Source: Weissella koreensis KCTC 3621
GTDB lineage: Bacteria > Bacillota > Bacilli > Lactobacillales > Lactobacillaceae
Assembly (NCBI RefSeq): GCF_000277645.1
Contig: NZ_AKGG01000011.1
Location: forward strand, 130,862-194,861
Direction of reading: 5' to 3'
Length of the DNA: 64,000 bases
The notes below the pieces were generated by a model. The model did not search any database. It saw nothing but the letters and a program-made list of their open reading frames with translations, and was not told the origin of the DNA. Positions 30,161 through 40,122 of the stretch are shown in pieces (within the stretch, counting starts at the first letter, position 1; each line of letters opens with the position of its first letter). A program made the translations under genes and the position numbers.

Positions 30161-30768
30161 TATTTTGGTAACCCCACTTGGAACACAAAGTGATCCTTTT
30201 TCATATTAATTTGCTTAATTTTAATCTGCATACCAGAAACCTTAGGAACTTTTTTAAAATCAATTAAAATTGTCTGCTTCTTAGGATTCACATCGGCCCA
30301 TGCTGGCAAATCTAAGTGCGAAGCTAGTCCACCCATCACATAATTGACTGGTAAAGGCAACTGCCCCACTGCAACTGAATCAGCGTGCAATAATAAATTA
30401 CCATCTTTAGTGACAGATGGTGTCATCTTCATTCCATAGTCTACATCTTGCCCTAAAAGGCGTTCTGTTCCATAGACCATCATACTTGACTGCCCCATTT
30501 CAAAGCGTAATCGTTTTTTCAATGATGGATCATCATTCAAATATTTATTCATCCAAGCATTCAAATTTTTCTTCGTTAATTGTACATCCATTGAAGCATC
30601 GGTCATTTTAACTTGTTGCTGGGTACTAAATTGTTTTTCCTTTCCTTGTGGCATCACCATTAAAATTAAAGCCACAAAAACTAAAACAATTAAAGCTCCT
30701 CCAATCCCCCACAAAATTCCTTGTTGTCTAAACTGATGTTGTTCTTTAGTCAATCCTTTTTTAACCAT
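30160..30768 (-). CDS. YpmS family (DUF2140) membrane-anchored protein
   Basis: A 202-residue protein with one N-terminal membrane helix (about 17-38) and an extracellular domain ending VFQVGLPK. It matches the YpmS/DUF2140 type by length, topology and position right after the ypmR-like lipase, with one-base overlaps at both ends. Function is unknown; the pairing suggests a shared task at the cell surface. Confidence 0.88.
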   Translation of the reverse strand: MVKKGLTKEQHQFRQQGILWGIGGALIVLVFVALILMVMPQGKEKQFSTQQQVKMTDASMDVQLTKKNLNAWMNKYLNDDPSLKKRLRFEMGQSSMMVYGTERLLGQDVDYGMKMTPSVTKDGNLLLHADSVAVGQLPLPVNYVMGGLASHLDLPAWADVNPKKQTILIDFKKVPKVSGMQIKIKQINMKKDHFVFQVGLPK

Positions 30769-31637
30769 TATTTATATATCCACTCATCCTTTTGTTTTTG
30801 AACAGTTTTAAAAAGTGCCTTACTCATCTGATCATACCCCTTATTATTTGGATGATAATGATCTGAACTAGTAATATATTCGTTTTTATCTTTATTGGGA
30901 CCATTTAAAGTCGATTTAACTACTTTATTATCTACTGTTCCTGTAAAAGACGCTGCTGATTGTTTTTTTAGCTTAGCCTGCTGTTTTTTGCTTTGAAACT
31001 GACCATAAGTAAGTTTATTAAAAACTGAAACATAATATGCATTATTATTCTCACGAGCTGTTTCACTATTTATTGAATTATAAAGATGCACAGCTTGATT
31101 AATATCAGGTCGATTAGCTAAATAAACATACAAAGGATTATAATTTCCAAAAATAAATATAGGAGCATCTGGGTTCAAACTTCTAATGTAATTCATAAGT
31201 TCATTCAAACTATCAGAATATTCGTCTTTATGTGATTTTACCTTTAACAAAATATCTTTTTCTTCTTTAGTTTGAATTAATTTAAATAATTCTTGTTGTA
31301 AGTCATTTCCACCTGATGTCATTACAATGATATCAGCCTCTTTAATATTTTTCTGTGCTATTCCATTTTTTTGAACACGCTTTAAAATTTGGTCGGAACG
31401 ATCACCCGATTTACCATAATTATTGGTTTTAACCTTAACATGATCTTTTTTCTCAATTAATTTCGCAATTCTTTTTTCATAACCACCCTGATTAGTGGTA
31501 TCTCCCACACCTTGTGTTAAAGAATCACCAACCGTCACTAATTGAACTTGATTCTTAACAATTTCCTTAGCCTCAATATACGGTGAAAGACTAAAACTAA
31601 TCAATAATGTCATTAAAACGATTAGTATTCTTTTCAT
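30768..31637 (-). CDS. SGNH/GDSL-type lipase-esterase, YpmR-like
   Basis: A 289-residue exported hydrolase. A signal peptide or anchor spans about 4-22. SGNH blocks are clear: VGDSLTQG with the nucleophile Ser near 39, the glycine in NNYGKSGDRS, GGND near 110 and SDHYHPNNKGY with the catalytic Asp-His near the C-terminus. The substrate is unknown. It opens the ypmR-ypmS-yozE-rbgA-rnhB-dprA run. Confidence 0.92.
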   Translation of the reverse strand: MKRILIVLMTLLISFSLSPYIEAKEIVKNQVQLVTVGDSLTQGVGDTTNQGGYEKRIAKLIEKKDHVKVKTNNYGKSGDRSDQILKRVQKNGIAQKNIKEADIIVMTSGGNDLQQELFKLIQTKEEKDILLKVKSHKDEYSDSLNELMNYIRSLNPDAPIFIFGNYNPLYVYLANRPDINQAVHLYNSINSETARENNNAYYVSVFNKLTYGQFQSKKQQAKLKKQSAASFTGTVDNKVVKSTLNGPNKDKNEYITSSDHYHPNNKGYDQMSKALFKTVQKQKDEWIYK

Positions 31638-31811
31638 AATCGATCCCCCCTTTCACGCAGAAATTAATTATACCAAATAAAATTCAAGACATTTCTAATC
31701 ATTATACTTTATTTTTAGTAAATTCTAACATAATACCTTTTCCTAATCATGAATTAACAATTATTAAGACCTTATTTTAAGGATGATATACTAAATTATT
31801 TCTGTTAAATG

Positions 31812-31850
31812 AAAAAAAATAGAACTGAAACAAGTTCCAGCACTATTCTT
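31812..31850 (-). terminator. Terminator after the first degV
   Basis: On the minus strand AATAG and CTGGAAC pair with GTTTCAG and CTATT around TT with a small internal loop; eight T follow. Confidence 0.75.
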
Positions 31851-31862
31851 CATTAGTAATAA

Positions 31863-32717
31863 TTAATATTGTTTTAAATAACTAAGCCCAAATGCACCAG
31901 CGCCAGTATGCGTTGATACAACTGGTGTCGTTTGTTGAACATGAACTTGGGCTTCAGGAAACTCAGTTCTTAAAATATCAGCTAATTCTTGCGCCAATTC
32001 TGGAATTCCAGCATGTGATAATCCAATTCTTTGAATACCTTTAGCTTCATGCATTTGATCCACAATTTTCTTCAAATAGTTCTTAATTGTTTTTGACCCA
32101 CGTCCTTTAGTCTCGGCAATAATGTCACCATTAACAATATGAGCCCCAATTTTAATATTTAACAAACCACTAATAAAGCCAGTTGCTTTCGAAATACGTC
32201 CACCCGCTGTTAAATTATCTAAAGAACTCAAAGTTAAGTACAATTCCGTATTTGCATGAACCGCTTTAATTTCTTGCATAATTTCTGTCGCAGACTTACC
32301 TTGTTGGGCTAATTCAGCAGCCTTAATTGCTTGGAACCCTAATGCACAATCAATGAAGGTTGAATCAATAACATGAATTTTATCAGTTTCCAACATCTTA
32401 GCTGCTTGTTGTGCAGTGTCAAAAGTCCCTGACAAACCTGGAGTTAAGTGAATACTAATAATTTCCACATCATCATCATTAGCTAATAAATCTTCATAAG
32501 CATCGGTAAAAACACCCAATGCAGGAGTTGATGTCTTAGGTAGATTTTTGGCCTGTGCCATTTTATCCATGAATTCCTCACGTGATAAATCAACACCATC
32601 TGTATACGTCTTATCATCAATCATAACATTCAAAGGAATTACTTTAATCCCCAAATCCTTAATTTCTGCATCTGACAAAACTGCCGTCGAATCGGTTACA
32701 ATTTTAACTTTAGTCAT
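31863..32717 (-). CDS. DegV family fatty-acid-binding protein (copy 1)
   Basis: A 284-residue DegV/FakB-type protein that presents fatty acids to FakA kinase. Signs are the start VKIVTDSTAVL, LPKTSTPALG, the lipid-site HLTPGLSGT and a C-terminal THTGAGAFGL. It lies 44 bases after a second degV with the same organisation but only moderate similarity, so the pair may bind different acids. A FakA-like small protein occurs at 61.1-61.4 kb. Confidence 0.92.
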   Translation of the reverse strand: MTKVKIVTDSTAVLSDAEIKDLGIKVIPLNVMIDDKTYTDGVDLSREEFMDKMAQAKNLPKTSTPALGVFTDAYEDLLANDDDVEIISIHLTPGLSGTFDTAQQAAKMLETDKIHVIDSTFIDCALGFQAIKAAELAQQGKSATEIMQEIKAVHANTELYLTLSSLDNLTAGGRISKATGFISGLLNIKIGAHIVNGDIIAETKGRGSKTIKNYLKKIVDQMHEAKGIQRIGLSHAGIPELAQELADILRTEFPEAQVHVQQTTPVVSTHTGAGAFGLSYLKQY

Positions 32718-32761
32718 CTTTCTCTCCTACCTAATAAATGTAATACTAATAATTTAATTTT

Positions 32762-33628
32762 TTACAAACTTTCTGGATCACGCATCCAAGCAACCGCTAA
32801 TGCTCCCTGACCCAAATGGGTTCCTACCACCGGACCAAAATAAGAAAGTTCAAAGTTCAATTCAGGATACATTCCTTCAAGCTCTTGACGCCACTTCTCG
32901 CCTTCAATTGGATCATTTGCATGAATAACCAATGGTTTCAAAGGATAATCAGTATTCATCAATACATCCTTAAAAATGGCTTCAACTCGTTTTTTAGCTT
33001 TCTTCATTGAACGAACTTTTTCAAATGGGACAATATAGTTTGAATCGTTATCAAAGGTTAAAATTGGTTTAACCTTTAACATTGTTCCAATAATGGCCCC
33101 AGCATTTGACAAACGTCCGCCACGCACTAAATTATTCAAATCATCAACTACGAAATATTCATCTATCGAATCACGAAGTTGATCTAAAGTTGATAAAATT
33201 TCATCAACACTTTTGTCATCTTGTGCCATTTTAGCAGCTTTTAAAACCAACCATCCCATCAAACGAACCGTTATTTTTGAATCATATGGAATAACTTCCA
33301 AACCATCAATTTTATCTGCAATTGATGCTACATTATTGATAAACCCTGAAATTGTAGATGCTAAGTGAATTGAAATTACTTTATCATAGCCTTCGGATTT
33401 CAAATCTTCATAAATTTCCATCAATTCTCCAATAGCTGGTTGGGAAGTTGATGGAAATGAATCTGAAGTTTTTAATTTCTCATAAAACTGTTTTGGTGTA
33501 ATTTCAGTTCCTTCTTTATACGCCTTACCATCTAAAATAATTGGAATTGGAATTACTTTAATATTGTATCGTTCAGCCTCTTCAGAGCTAATTGTTGCCG
33601 TTGAATCGGTCATAATTGCAATCTTCAT
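32762..33628 (-). CDS. DegV family fatty-acid-binding protein (copy 2)
   Basis: A 288-residue paralogue of the downstream gene. It shows IAIMTDSTATI, FPSTSQPAIG, ISIHLASTISG and THLGQGALAV at the matching places. The fatty-acid pocket residues differ from copy 1. It is likely the first gene of a two-gene unit. A MarR regulator gene lies upstream on the same strand, 113 bases away. Confidence 0.92.
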   Translation of the reverse strand: MKIAIMTDSTATISSEEAERYNIKVIPIPIILDGKAYKEGTEITPKQFYEKLKTSDSFPSTSQPAIGELMEIYEDLKSEGYDKVISIHLASTISGFINNVASIADKIDGLEVIPYDSKITVRLMGWLVLKAAKMAQDDKSVDEILSTLDQLRDSIDEYFVVDDLNNLVRGGRLSNAGAIIGTMLKVKPILTFDNDSNYIVPFEKVRSMKKAKKRVEAIFKDVLMNTDYPLKPLVIHANDPIEGEKWRQELEGMYPELNFELSYFGPVVGTHLGQGALAVAWMRDPESL

Positions 33629-33741
33629 AAATAAATCTCTTTTCTAATCTAAAAATATTTGGGCATCTAAATAATTCAAATAATAAATTAATTATTCATT
33701 ATACGCTGTTCCACTAGAACTGACTAGCTTCCACCCGAGAT

Positions 33742-34158
33742 TTACAATCCTTTTTGAATTGATTTGTCCAATCGATTTATTAAAATTTGCAACATTGACT
33801 TTTCTTCTTCAGACCAAACGGAAAAAATTTGTTGCTCAGTCGCCTGATACTGTGCTTTAATTTTGGCCAAACTTTCTGCCCCTAACGGTGTAACTTGATA
33901 TATAAAATGTCGATGATCATGGCCAACAACCTGATGTTCAATCATCTTTTTTTTCATTAAAGCATTTAACTGTCGTGAGAGGGTTGAAGTATCTAACCCT
34001 GTTGTTTGGCTCAATTGATCTTGAGTATCAAATTCATTGTCCACTTTCATTAAAAGATGCCATTCTGCAATGGTTATTTTATAATCTTTCATAATTTCTT
34101 TTAAAATTTTTTGAAAATCTTTATCTGTTTCATGTAATGCATTTAAAATTTCTTTCAT
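33742..34158 (-). CDS. MarR family transcription regulator
   Basis: A 138-residue winged-helix repressor: the DNA-binding core is DQLSQTTGLDTSTLSRQLNAL followed by the wing DHRHFIYQVTPLG, between N- and C-terminal dimer helices. The frame opens two codons earlier at TTG, but GGGAGGAG sits eight bases before ATG 34158. Its target is unknown; the neighbouring degV pair on the same strand is a candidate. Confidence 0.88.
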   Translation of the reverse strand: MKEILNALHETDKDFQKILKEIMKDYKITIAEWHLLMKVDNEFDTQDQLSQTTGLDTSTLSRQLNALMKKKMIEHQVVGHDHRHFIYQVTPLGAESLAKIKAQYQATEQQIFSVWSEEEKSMLQILINRLDKSIQKGL

Positions 34159-34410
34159 TAGCAACTCCTCCCAATAGGACTAGCTCAATTTTAAATAATC
34201 TTAAATCATGGCTACTTTTTCTCAAAATTTAAAAATAAAAGTGCTTAATAAATATTATAATCGCTTCCATGGTAGTTTCCTATTAAATTTTATGATAAGA
34301 ATAAATATATTTAAAAATAAAGAATAATATTATCCATGTTTTATTTAAATTATATTTTTCACATTCCGCCGATTAGATTTAAAAAATATTTAGTGTTTAT
34401 ATAAGTTTAT

Positions 34411-34446
34411 AAAAAGGCTGGGACAGACTGTCCCAACCTTAAAAAT
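34411..34446. terminator. Bidirectional-looking terminator after nox
   Basis: AAGGCTGGGACAG pairs with CTGTCCCAACCTT around two bases, with A runs on one side and T runs on the other. The rest of the 34159-34467 gap shows no gene. Confidence 0.85.
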
Positions 34447-34467
34447 TTTTAGAAATTTAACAATAGC

Positions 34468-35802
34468 TTATTGCTTTGCTGCTGCCATAGCCACTGCCCC
34501 TAAGAAATTAATTGGTTGGCTGAAATTTGGTTGGAATAAGAAGTCTGAAAGCGCTAATTCATCAATTGTCATCTTATTTTGAATCGCTAATGATAAGGCA
34601 TTAGCAGTTTGTGAAATATCATGTTCAGAATAAAATGATCCACCCAAAACAGCCCGAGTGTTTTCATCCCAAACCAAAGTAGCACGTACAGGGGTTGTCG
34701 TTAACATGAAATCAGGTCGATAATCTTGTTCAATGGTAACGGTCTTGATTCCTTCAATACCACGTGCTTGAGCTAATTGCTGATTTAATCCAGAACTGGC
34801 CATTGCCTTACCATAAAGCTCAACAGCCGACGTTGCTTGAGTTCCCAAGTATGCTACAGTGGGCTTCAAAATGTTTTTACCAACTAAAATTCCTTGGCGT
34901 ACTGCATTTGTTGCCAATGGAATGTAGTCATCTTGCTGTGTTGGATTATAAAATACAGTCGCAGAATCACCAGCCGCATAAACATCTTTAACTGAAGTTT
35001 GCATATACTTATCAACAATAATAGCTCCATTCTTAATCATATCAACTTGCCCAGTAAATAAATCAGTCCGTGGTAAGAATCCAATTCCTAAGACAACAAT
35101 ATCTGCTTCATAAGATCCCTTATCAGTTGTTACCTTAACACCGTCATCAGTAGATTCAAACGCTTGTACCATTTGCCCTAAGCCTAAAGTAACATCGTGT
35201 TTTTGATATTCAATCTCAACTTCATCCGTAATATCTTTATCAAAGTTTTTTGCCAGAACCCGATCAAGACCATCGATCAAAGTTGTTTTAATTCCGCTTA
35301 CTGAAAATTGTTCTGCAATTTCAGCTCCAATATATCCAGCCCCGATTACGATCGCTGATTTAACATCTTTGACGGCCTCATTAATAGCTTTGGCATCATC
35401 CCAATTCTTGCATAGATAAATATTTTTTCCATTAATTCCAGGAATTGGTGGCATAACTGGCTTTGAACCAGTTGTCACAACAATTTTATCGAATTTTTCA
35501 GTTTTCTCTTGTTGATTCTCCAAGTTTTGATATGTTACAACTTTATTTTCCAAGTCAACATTCGTAACTTCATGCTGCATCTTCATATCAATACCATCAT
35601 TTTTCATGGCTTCAACTGAATCATAAAACATTTTCTCAGGGTCAGAAACGTGGTTACCTACCCATAGAGCAATTCCACATGAAAGAAAAGAGACAGTATC
35701 ATTCTTTTCAAAAACTGTAATTTCAGCCGTTGGATCTGTTTCTAGAATTCCACGAGCTGAGAAAATACCTGCATGAGTACATCCGATAATTGCAACTTTC
35801 AT
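34468..35802 (-). CDS. nox: Water-forming NADH oxidase
   Basis: A 444-residue flavoprotein that reduces oxygen to water with NADH, regenerating NAD+ and removing oxygen. It starts MKVAIIGCTHAG (FAD loop), carries the redox-active Cys42 in SFLSCGIALW, a second nucleotide fold (VIGAGYIGAEIAE) and the FAD segment VYAAGDSA. The frame opens 12 codons upstream, but GGAGGATG lies seven bases before ATG 35802. Upstream lie a cre-like site and a 21-bp palindrome over the promoter. Confidence 0.93.
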   Translation of the reverse strand: MKVAIIGCTHAGIFSARGILETDPTAEITVFEKNDTVSFLSCGIALWVGNHVSDPEKMFYDSVEAMKNDGIDMKMQHEVTNVDLENKVVTYQNLENQQEKTEKFDKIVVTTGSKPVMPPIPGINGKNIYLCKNWDDAKAINEAVKDVKSAIVIGAGYIGAEIAEQFSVSGIKTTLIDGLDRVLAKNFDKDITDEVEIEYQKHDVTLGLGQMVQAFESTDDGVKVTTDKGSYEADIVVLGIGFLPRTDLFTGQVDMIKNGAIIVDKYMQTSVKDVYAAGDSATVFYNPTQQDDYIPLATNAVRQGILVGKNILKPTVAYLGTQATSAVELYGKAMASSGLNQQLAQARGIEGIKTVTIEQDYRPDFMLTTTPVRATLVWDENTRAVLGGSFYSEHDISQTANALSLAIQNKMTIDELALSDFLFQPNFSQPINFLGAVAMAAAKQ

Positions 35803-35823
35803 TAGTCCATCCTCCGATAATAA

Positions 35824-35837
35824 AAAAAACGCTTTCA
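35824..35837 (-). promoter_or_regulatory. cre-like site before nox
   Basis: TGAAAGCGTTTTTT matches the CcpA consensus TGWNANCGNTNWCA at 12 of 14 positions. It lies in the nox leader, downstream of the likely -10, where CcpA would repress. Confidence 0.5.
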
Positions 35838-35838
35838 T

Positions 35839-35859
35839 TTGTATAAGTCAATTATACAA
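35839..35859. promoter_or_regulatory. Palindrome overlapping the nox -10
   Basis: TTGTATAA and TTATACAA are perfect 8-base arms around five bases. On the minus strand the element contains TATAAT, the likely -10 of nox, so a bound repressor would block RNA polymerase. It differs in arm sequence and spacing from the Rex site TTGTGAAN4TTCACAA. Confidence 0.6.
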
Positions 35860-35909
35860 CGTTAGCGTCTTTTTTCACATACTATCTTTTAAAGAATATA
35901 TATTTATAA

Positions 35910-37381
35910 TTATTTCGACTTACGATCATTGTTTTTAATAGGTAATGTAATTCTAAAAATCGACCCATGACCTTCAGCAGATTCCAAGATGATGGTCCCA
36001 CCATAGCCCTCAATCAATTTTTGAGCAATACTTAAGCCCAAACCATTTCCACCTTGCTTACGTGATCGAGCTTTATCAACACGATAAAAGCGATCAAAAA
36101 CATGATGGGCTTCCTCAGGACTAATCCCTTCACCAAAATCTTGTACCGCAATCTGAACTTGTCCTCCATTACGTGACACAGAATAGTGAATTTCTTTGCG
36201 ATCGCGTGAGTATTTCACAGCATTATCAGATAAAATAATCATAATTTGCTCCAAATGATCTCGTGACATATTTACAAAAGTTGGATGTTTTAAATCATCA
36301 TCCAGAATAAAAGTAAAATCATCATGGATCATTTTGAAATTATTATATACTAAGGTTACCACTTCACGAATATCAGTATTTCCATCTTTAAAAGCTAATT
36401 CCACTTGGTCTGCACGTGTCAAATCCAACATTTCTTGGACCAATCCTTGCATCCGGCTAATTTCCTTTAAAGATGCTTCAATTGATTCATTTAAAATCTT
36501 AGGATCATCCTTACCCCAACGGTTTAAGAGTTCCATATGGCCCTTAACAATTGCTACTGGCGTACGAAGTTCGTGCGAAACATCTTCCACAAACTGATGT
36601 TGAGCCATCATAGTATGTTGCATTTGATCTAAACTACGATTCACAATTTTACCTAAATCAGTTATTTCATCATTTCTAGTTCCATCTGAGTCAACTCGAG
36701 CCTGCGATTGAGAATCAATTCTAGCTGAATCTACCACTTTTTTAATATCATCCATCGGTCTCAACAGATAATCAGCTAACCAGTAACCCCAAATTGCAGT
36801 AAAGAAAACTCCCAAAAGTGTTGCTATAATCGTAATCATATAAATTCGATTAAATAAACGGTTAAATTGTTCTAAATTATTATCTAATCGAATGACTCCG
36901 ATCGTTTTACCATTTTTATTATGAATGGTTTTATAACCAACCAATGTTTGATTACCATTTTGGTCATGTTCTAAATGAATCTTTCTATTTTCTAAATTAA
37001 TCATTGCCGGTTTATGTTTGGGATAAACTTGATACGATCCATCGTAAATTATGATTTTAAAGTCAGGGCGCATAGTTTCTACCAATCCGACCTCTTGTTT
37101 TTGTGACAAGGCGTTATCTCCAATAATCGCTGATTCAATTTCTTGCGATTTAACCTTGTCAATTGGGACCTTTTCTAATCGTTGGGCTACCCAATTAAGA
37201 GATTCCCGCGATGAAATTTTTTCATCCACCAACATACGATTAGCAAATGCCATAATTAAAATGTAACTAAAAATTATAAATATTAAAAAAATCCCAATGC
37301 TGAGCCCATGGCCCACTTCCATTTAAGTGACAAACCTGGCTTTTGCTTGGGATTATTTTTAACAATGGCTGTTTTATCCAT
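35910..37381 (-). pseudogene. Sensor histidine kinase, frameshifted in the first membrane helix
   Basis: From ATG 37381, with GGAGAG five bases upstream, the protein begins MDKTAIVKNNPKQK and LSLKWKWAMGSALGFF, the usual start of lactobacillal ArlS-like kinases, then stops at TAA 37283-37285. The stop follows a run of seven A (37285-37291; T on the coding strand). One more T joins this start to the rest: helix 1, an extracellular domain, helix 2 near 155-175, HAMP, the H-box HELRTPVAIVKGH, N-box NAVKYS and G-boxes DFGEGIS and GNGLGLSI. The remaining 470-codon frame could start at 37322 but has no ribosome binding site. Real mutation, slippage or a sequencing error are all possible. Confidence 0.85.
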
Positions 37382-37397
37382 TGTATCTCTCCAAATT

Positions 37398-38087
37398 CTA
37401 TTGACGCATCACATAACCGGTTCCACGAACAGTTTGAATATATGAAGTTTTAGAGTCACTATAATCAATTTTATTACGTAGGTAACGGATATAAACATCT
37501 ACAACATTGGTTTCAACGTTATCATCATATCCCCAAACCTTGGCCAAAAGTACTTCTCTTGATTGAACAACATTAATATTCTCCATCAAAATAACAAGTA
37601 ATTCATATTCGCGTTTCGTTAAATTGATAATTTCATCACCACGTCGCGCAATTCGATTTTCTTTTTCAACCACCAAATCACGATACTTTACAATACTTTG
37701 ATGACTAGCATGCTCTTCAGTTTCAATATTAATTCGACGCAATAAAGCCCGGATACGTGCCAACAATTCTTCAATTGCAAACGGCTTTACAACATAATCG
37801 TCAGCCCCATAGTCTAACCCTGAAACGCGATCAATAACTGAATCACGAGCCGTCATCATAATAATAGGTGTGTTTTTGACTTCTCGAAGTCTACGTGCAA
37901 CTTCTAACCCACTTAATTCTGGTAACATTAGATCTAATAGAATCAAATCGAAATTTTCTTCTAACGATATTTCTAACCCAGTTCGACCATTATCGGCAAC
38001 TGTCGTTTCATAGCCTTCATGTTGTAATTCTAACTCAACAAATCGTGCTAAATTTTCCTCATCTTCAATTATCAAAATTTTATTCAT
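37398..38087 (-). CDS. OmpR-family response regulator, ArlR-like
   Basis: A 229-residue regulator. The receiver domain has IEDEEN, phospho-acceptor Asp52 in LILLDLMLPELSG, a Thr in MMTARDS and Lys in DDYVVKPF; the winged-helix DNA-binding domain covers about 130-229, ending SYIQTVRGTGYVMRQ. The partner kinase starts 16 bases downstream and is frameshifted, so the regulator may lack its normal input. Targets are unknown. Confidence 0.93.
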   Translation of the reverse strand: MNKILIIEDEENLARFVELELQHEGYETTVADNGRTGLEISLEENFDLILLDLMLPELSGLEVARRLREVKNTPIIMMTARDSVIDRVSGLDYGADDYVVKPFAIEELLARIRALLRRINIETEEHASHQSIVKYRDLVVEKENRIARRGDEIINLTKREYELLVILMENINVVQSREVLLAKVWGYDDNVETNVVDVYIRYLRNKIDYSDSKTSYIQTVRGTGYVMRQ

Positions 38088-38245
38088 CTTAGCACCCTAT
38101 TCTTTCAAAACATTATTTTTAACAAACTTATTAAGTTTAACATAAATATCTAATTTTCATCAAGTAAATACTAATTTAATAGAGTTTTTTCATATTTAAC
38201 GCAGCGAGGTATTATATTGCATACAATTTAAAAATATTTTTAACT

Positions 38246-39010
38246 TTAATTCTCAGAATTTATTACTTTTAGTTGATGAATCTTAATCAAACCCAAGGTT
38301 ATTGGTAACACCATAATAACACCAAAAAAGGCATACAGCATTGATAAAATAGCTGAAACTAATAATTTAGAATTAACGATATCTCCAATACCATAATTAA
38401 GTTTAGCAAACATAATTCCCAAGCTCAAAAAATCAGCCATAAAACCAAATAAAACAGTATTTAAAGCCGTTCCTATAATTTGATAACCTAGTTGGTAACC
38501 TGATCGTATTAATTTATTTACTTCCATATCTGGGTGGTGTTCCATAATCTCAGATAATCCTGATGTAATTGCTACAGACGCTTCAGCGATTGCTCCAAGT
38601 GTTGCTAACAGTGCGGCTGCAATTCCCAACTGCCCAAAATTTAAACCAATTTGCAAAGATAAGCCTTCCAACTCTTCTGAATTTTCAACGGTAAATCCTT
38701 GTACAAAGTTTAAATGTTCAACAGGAATAATCACCAAAATTAAAATCAACATAACGATTAAACTACTTTTCAATGATACCATCGTAGTTTCTTCATCAGC
38801 TCCAGCACTATATATCGTAATCAATAAGACCAAACTACTCCCAATTAATAACACCATAAACATACTAAATCCCCAACTAATTAAGAGAAGCATGCCCATT
38901 AATAAAATAAAATTAATCCATAGACTAACAAAAGCACCCATTCCTTTTTTACCACCAATAACTACCATTAATACTAGTAAAATGAGTGCTAAAACGAATG
39001 TAACTGACAT
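38246..39010 (-). CDS. YibE/F family membrane protein (second gene)
   Basis: A 254-residue protein with about six or seven hydrophobic helices and the YibE/F-type segment LLATLGAIAEASVAITSGL followed by a soluble stretch with IRSGYQLGYQIIGTALNTVLFGF. The start overlaps the preceding yibE/F-like gene by one base, so two related proteins probably form one complex. Function of the family is not established. Confidence 0.88.
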   Translation of the reverse strand: MSVTFVLALILLVLMVVIGGKKGMGAFVSLWINFILLMGMLLLISWGFSMFMVLLIGSSLVLLITIYSAGADEETTMVSLKSSLIVMLILILVIIPVEHLNFVQGFTVENSEELEGLSLQIGLNFGQLGIAAALLATLGAIAEASVAITSGLSEIMEHHPDMEVNKLIRSGYQLGYQIIGTALNTVLFGFMADFLSLGIMFAKLNYGIGDIVNSKLLVSAILSMLYAFFGVIMVLPITLGLIKIHQLKVINSEN

Positions 39011-40122
39011 TAATTAAGCCTCCTTTTGTGCATTTCATACTTAGAATCAATGATAACCCACAAAATTCCAGCTGGAACTGTTAACACAATTCCGATCGCA
39101 CTAATCAGAGTTTGAACCATCCCCAATGCCATGTTCATATCATAAGTATACCCAATGTTATTCCCATTTCTTAAAAACAAAATAGCCATCGGGATCTGTC
39201 CAGCAATAAAAATCAAGAATAACACGTTGGTTAATGCTCCGAATATTTCTTGTCCTACATGTCGTCCTGCAATTATTAATTCTTTCGTTGTTACATCATG
39301 ATTTTCTTTTCTTAATGCAAATAAAGTAGCAATCATGTCCGTTGATTCATCCATGACTGCCCCCAAAACTCCTACTAACGTCATTGAAAAAAACATTGGA
39401 ACGGGTAATTGTGTAATGAACCCTAACAATTCAAAGTTAACACCTTGATTATGATTCAACTTAAAAACTAAAGCAGCTAAAAGCATTGTAATAAGTGTAG
39501 TTGTAACCACTGTTGCAAAAATCACCCATGTTTGCCTTTTTTTAAATCCCATCACCAATCCAAGAGTCAATGCAGACACAATTAAACTAAAGATCACAAA
39601 TAATGGTAATAAATAATGGGTCCCAGTTTTTAAATTTAAATCAATAGTAATAATAAATAAAATTGTATTTAAAACCAAAGAAATGGCTGTTAGACGTCCA
39701 GACTTCCCCATCAAATTAATTAACAAACCAATTAGTGCAATTAATAACGGAATCCAGGTGGCATCTCTTTTAACATTATCAAAGTTCCAAGCATCCCCTT
39801 GTTGACGTAAAAAAATCTGCATTTTTGGCTTTAATTTTTGATCCATTCCTTGACTACTATCATAATTATTTTCAATCCAAATTTTTTCACCTTGACGATC
39901 AGTGTTTAAAAATTTAGCTTTAACTTTTTGTCGATAATTAGTCACACGATTCAGATATGCATCAGTCGAATTATTTTCATCAATTACTTTAACTTTTTCT
40001 ATCAATACAACAGGTTTACTATATAACGATGCATCATGCCGTAATCCAAAATATGTAAATAATATAACTGTTAATAGACATAACCAAAACAAAAAATGTC
40101 TCTTGCCTTTATTTAATATCAT
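39010..40122 (-). CDS. YibE/F family membrane protein (first gene)
   Basis: A 370-residue protein: N-terminal helix (about 9-28), an extracellular domain of about 95 residues, then seven or so membrane helices with GVLGAVMDESTDMIATL and AGRHVGQEIFGALTNVLFL, aligned with the matching motif in the partner gene. Its start overlaps the dnaI stop by four bases (ATGA), so it rides on the primosome operon. Function unknown. Confidence 0.88.
   Translation of the reverse strand: MILNKGKRHFLFWLCLLTVILFTYFGLRHDASLYSKPVVLIEKVKVIDENNSTDAYLNRVTNYRQKVKAKFLNTDRQGEKIWIENNYDSSQGMDQKLKPKMQIFLRQQGDAWNFDNVKRDATWIPLLIALIGLLINLMGKSGRLTAISLVLNTILFIITIDLNLKTGTHYLLPLFVIFSLIVSALTLGLVMGFKKRQTWVIFATVVTTTLITMLLAALVFKLNHNQGVNFELLGFITQLPVPMFFSMTLVGVLGAVMDESTDMIATLFALRKENHDVTTKELIIAGRHVGQEIFGALTNVLFLIFIAGQIPMAILFLRNGNNIGYTYDMNMALGMVQTLISAIGIVLTVPAGILWVIIDSKYEMHKRRLN

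Noticed and set aside
35839..35859. Rex operator at nox
   Set aside because: Arms TTGTATAA with five spacer bases do not fit TTGTGAAN4TTCACAA.
37282..37322. Histidine kinase as an intact gene starting at 37322
   Set aside because: No ribosome binding site and an odd N-terminus, while the family-like start with a strong site lies just upstream in the other frame.
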